A program made the translations under genes and the position numbers. Shown here piece after piece: positions 14,443 through 14,599 of a stretch of DNA of 14,599 bases. Position 1 is the stretch's first letter; each line of letters starts with the position of its first letter. Origin of the DNA: JBALVO01 sp036961445 (GTDB lineage Bacteria; Pseudomonadota; Gammaproteobacteria; Pseudomonadales; Halieaceae); the NCBI GenBank assembly GCA_036961445.1, contig JBALVO010000093.1:1-14599 (forward strand), written 5' to 3'. The notes below the pieces were generated by a model, which searched no databases, had not been told where the DNA came from, and was given only the letters and a program-made list of their open reading frames with translations.

Positions 14443-14599
14443 GGCTGCTTTGCGTTGGTATTGCCAAGTTAAAGCACTGATATTGATACACTCGACCCAT
14501 GAATACATACAAACGCCACCGATTCCCTCCAGACATCATTTCCTACGCCGTATGGTTGTACTACCGCTTCAATCTGAGTCACAGAGACATCGAGGATCT
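14443..14599 (+). mobile_element. IS6-family insertion sequence, left end (runs off window)
   Basis: Identified by the transposase start at 14499. The left terminus is placed tentatively at 14443, where GGCTGCTTTGCG agrees with the IS26-type end GGCACTGTTGCA at GGC and TTGC. It lies 56 bases before the transposase start codon, a distance normal for the family. The preceding gene fragment stops at the same point. The right end is outside the window, so the terminal repeat cannot be confirmed. Confidence 0.6.
14499..14599 (+). CDS. IS6-family transposase, N-terminal part
   Basis: The first 33 codons are present; the gene continues past the window edge. The sequence begins MNTYKRHRFPPDIISYAVW and goes on with LYYRFNLSHRDIED. 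This is the characteristic N-terminal helix-turn-helix lead of IS6/IS26-type DDE transposases (FPPDII, AVWLYYRF-LS-RDIE). The DDE catalytic core would lie beyond the window. Such elements move by replicative cointegrate formation and often flank catabolic genes. The start ATG follows CTCGACCC without a strong ribosome site, which is common for these transposases. Confidence 0.9.
   Translation, partial: MNTYKRHRFPPDIISYAVWLYYRFNLSHRDIED

Overview
The window looks like an accessory catabolic region from an aerobic, probably marine gammaproteobacterium. That placement is inference. It rests on the moderate GC content, an outer-membrane TonB-dependent receptor with an EEVIVTA-type TonB box, a large MalT/LAL-type LuxR regulator, and the mix of SDR, aldehyde dehydrogenase, EthD and MFS genes. 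No rRNA, tRNA or CRISPR array was seen.

Left two thirds (1-9012), all on the minus strand. In transcription order it reads: TonB-dependent receptor (9012-6694), cytoplasmic TorA/BisC-like molybdopterin oxidoreductase (6461-4092), a broken aldehyde dehydrogenase fragment (4071-3858), MFS transporter (3787-2582), intact aldehyde dehydrogenase (2327-918), and an SDR oxidoreductase (780-1). Right third, plus strand: LuxR/MalT-type ATP-dependent regulator (9628-12381), SDR dehydrogenase (12557-13318), and a double-EthD-domain protein (13416-14243). A decayed minus-strand gene fragment then follows. The start of an IS6-family insertion sequence (about 14443 onward) appears to cut it and runs off the window.

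The most striking structure is a duplicated and reciprocally decayed gene block. In one copy the receptor and oxidoreductase survive and the aldehyde dehydrogenase is a frameshifted fragment. In the other copy the aldehyde dehydrogenase survives; the oxidoreductase is reduced to its last 20 codons (2360-2422), fused directly to a 76-base stretch (2425-2500) that aligns without gaps to the region upstream of the receptor (9081-9156). The simplest reading is an ancestral unit of promoter, receptor, molybdoenzyme and aldehyde dehydrogenase that was doubled. Complementary deletions then left one working copy of each gene, with the surviving aldehyde dehydrogenase now behind a receptor-type promoter.

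Taken together, the genes suggest uptake of a substrate across the outer membrane (TonB receptor) and inner membrane (MFS). Redox conversion would follow through the molybdoenzyme, SDR alcohol/ketone steps and an aldehyde-to-acid step, under the divergently placed MalT-like regulator. A two-armed GGGGATG inverted repeat between the receptor and the regulator resembles paired MalT boxes and is a candidate operator. The substrate cannot be read from the sequence.
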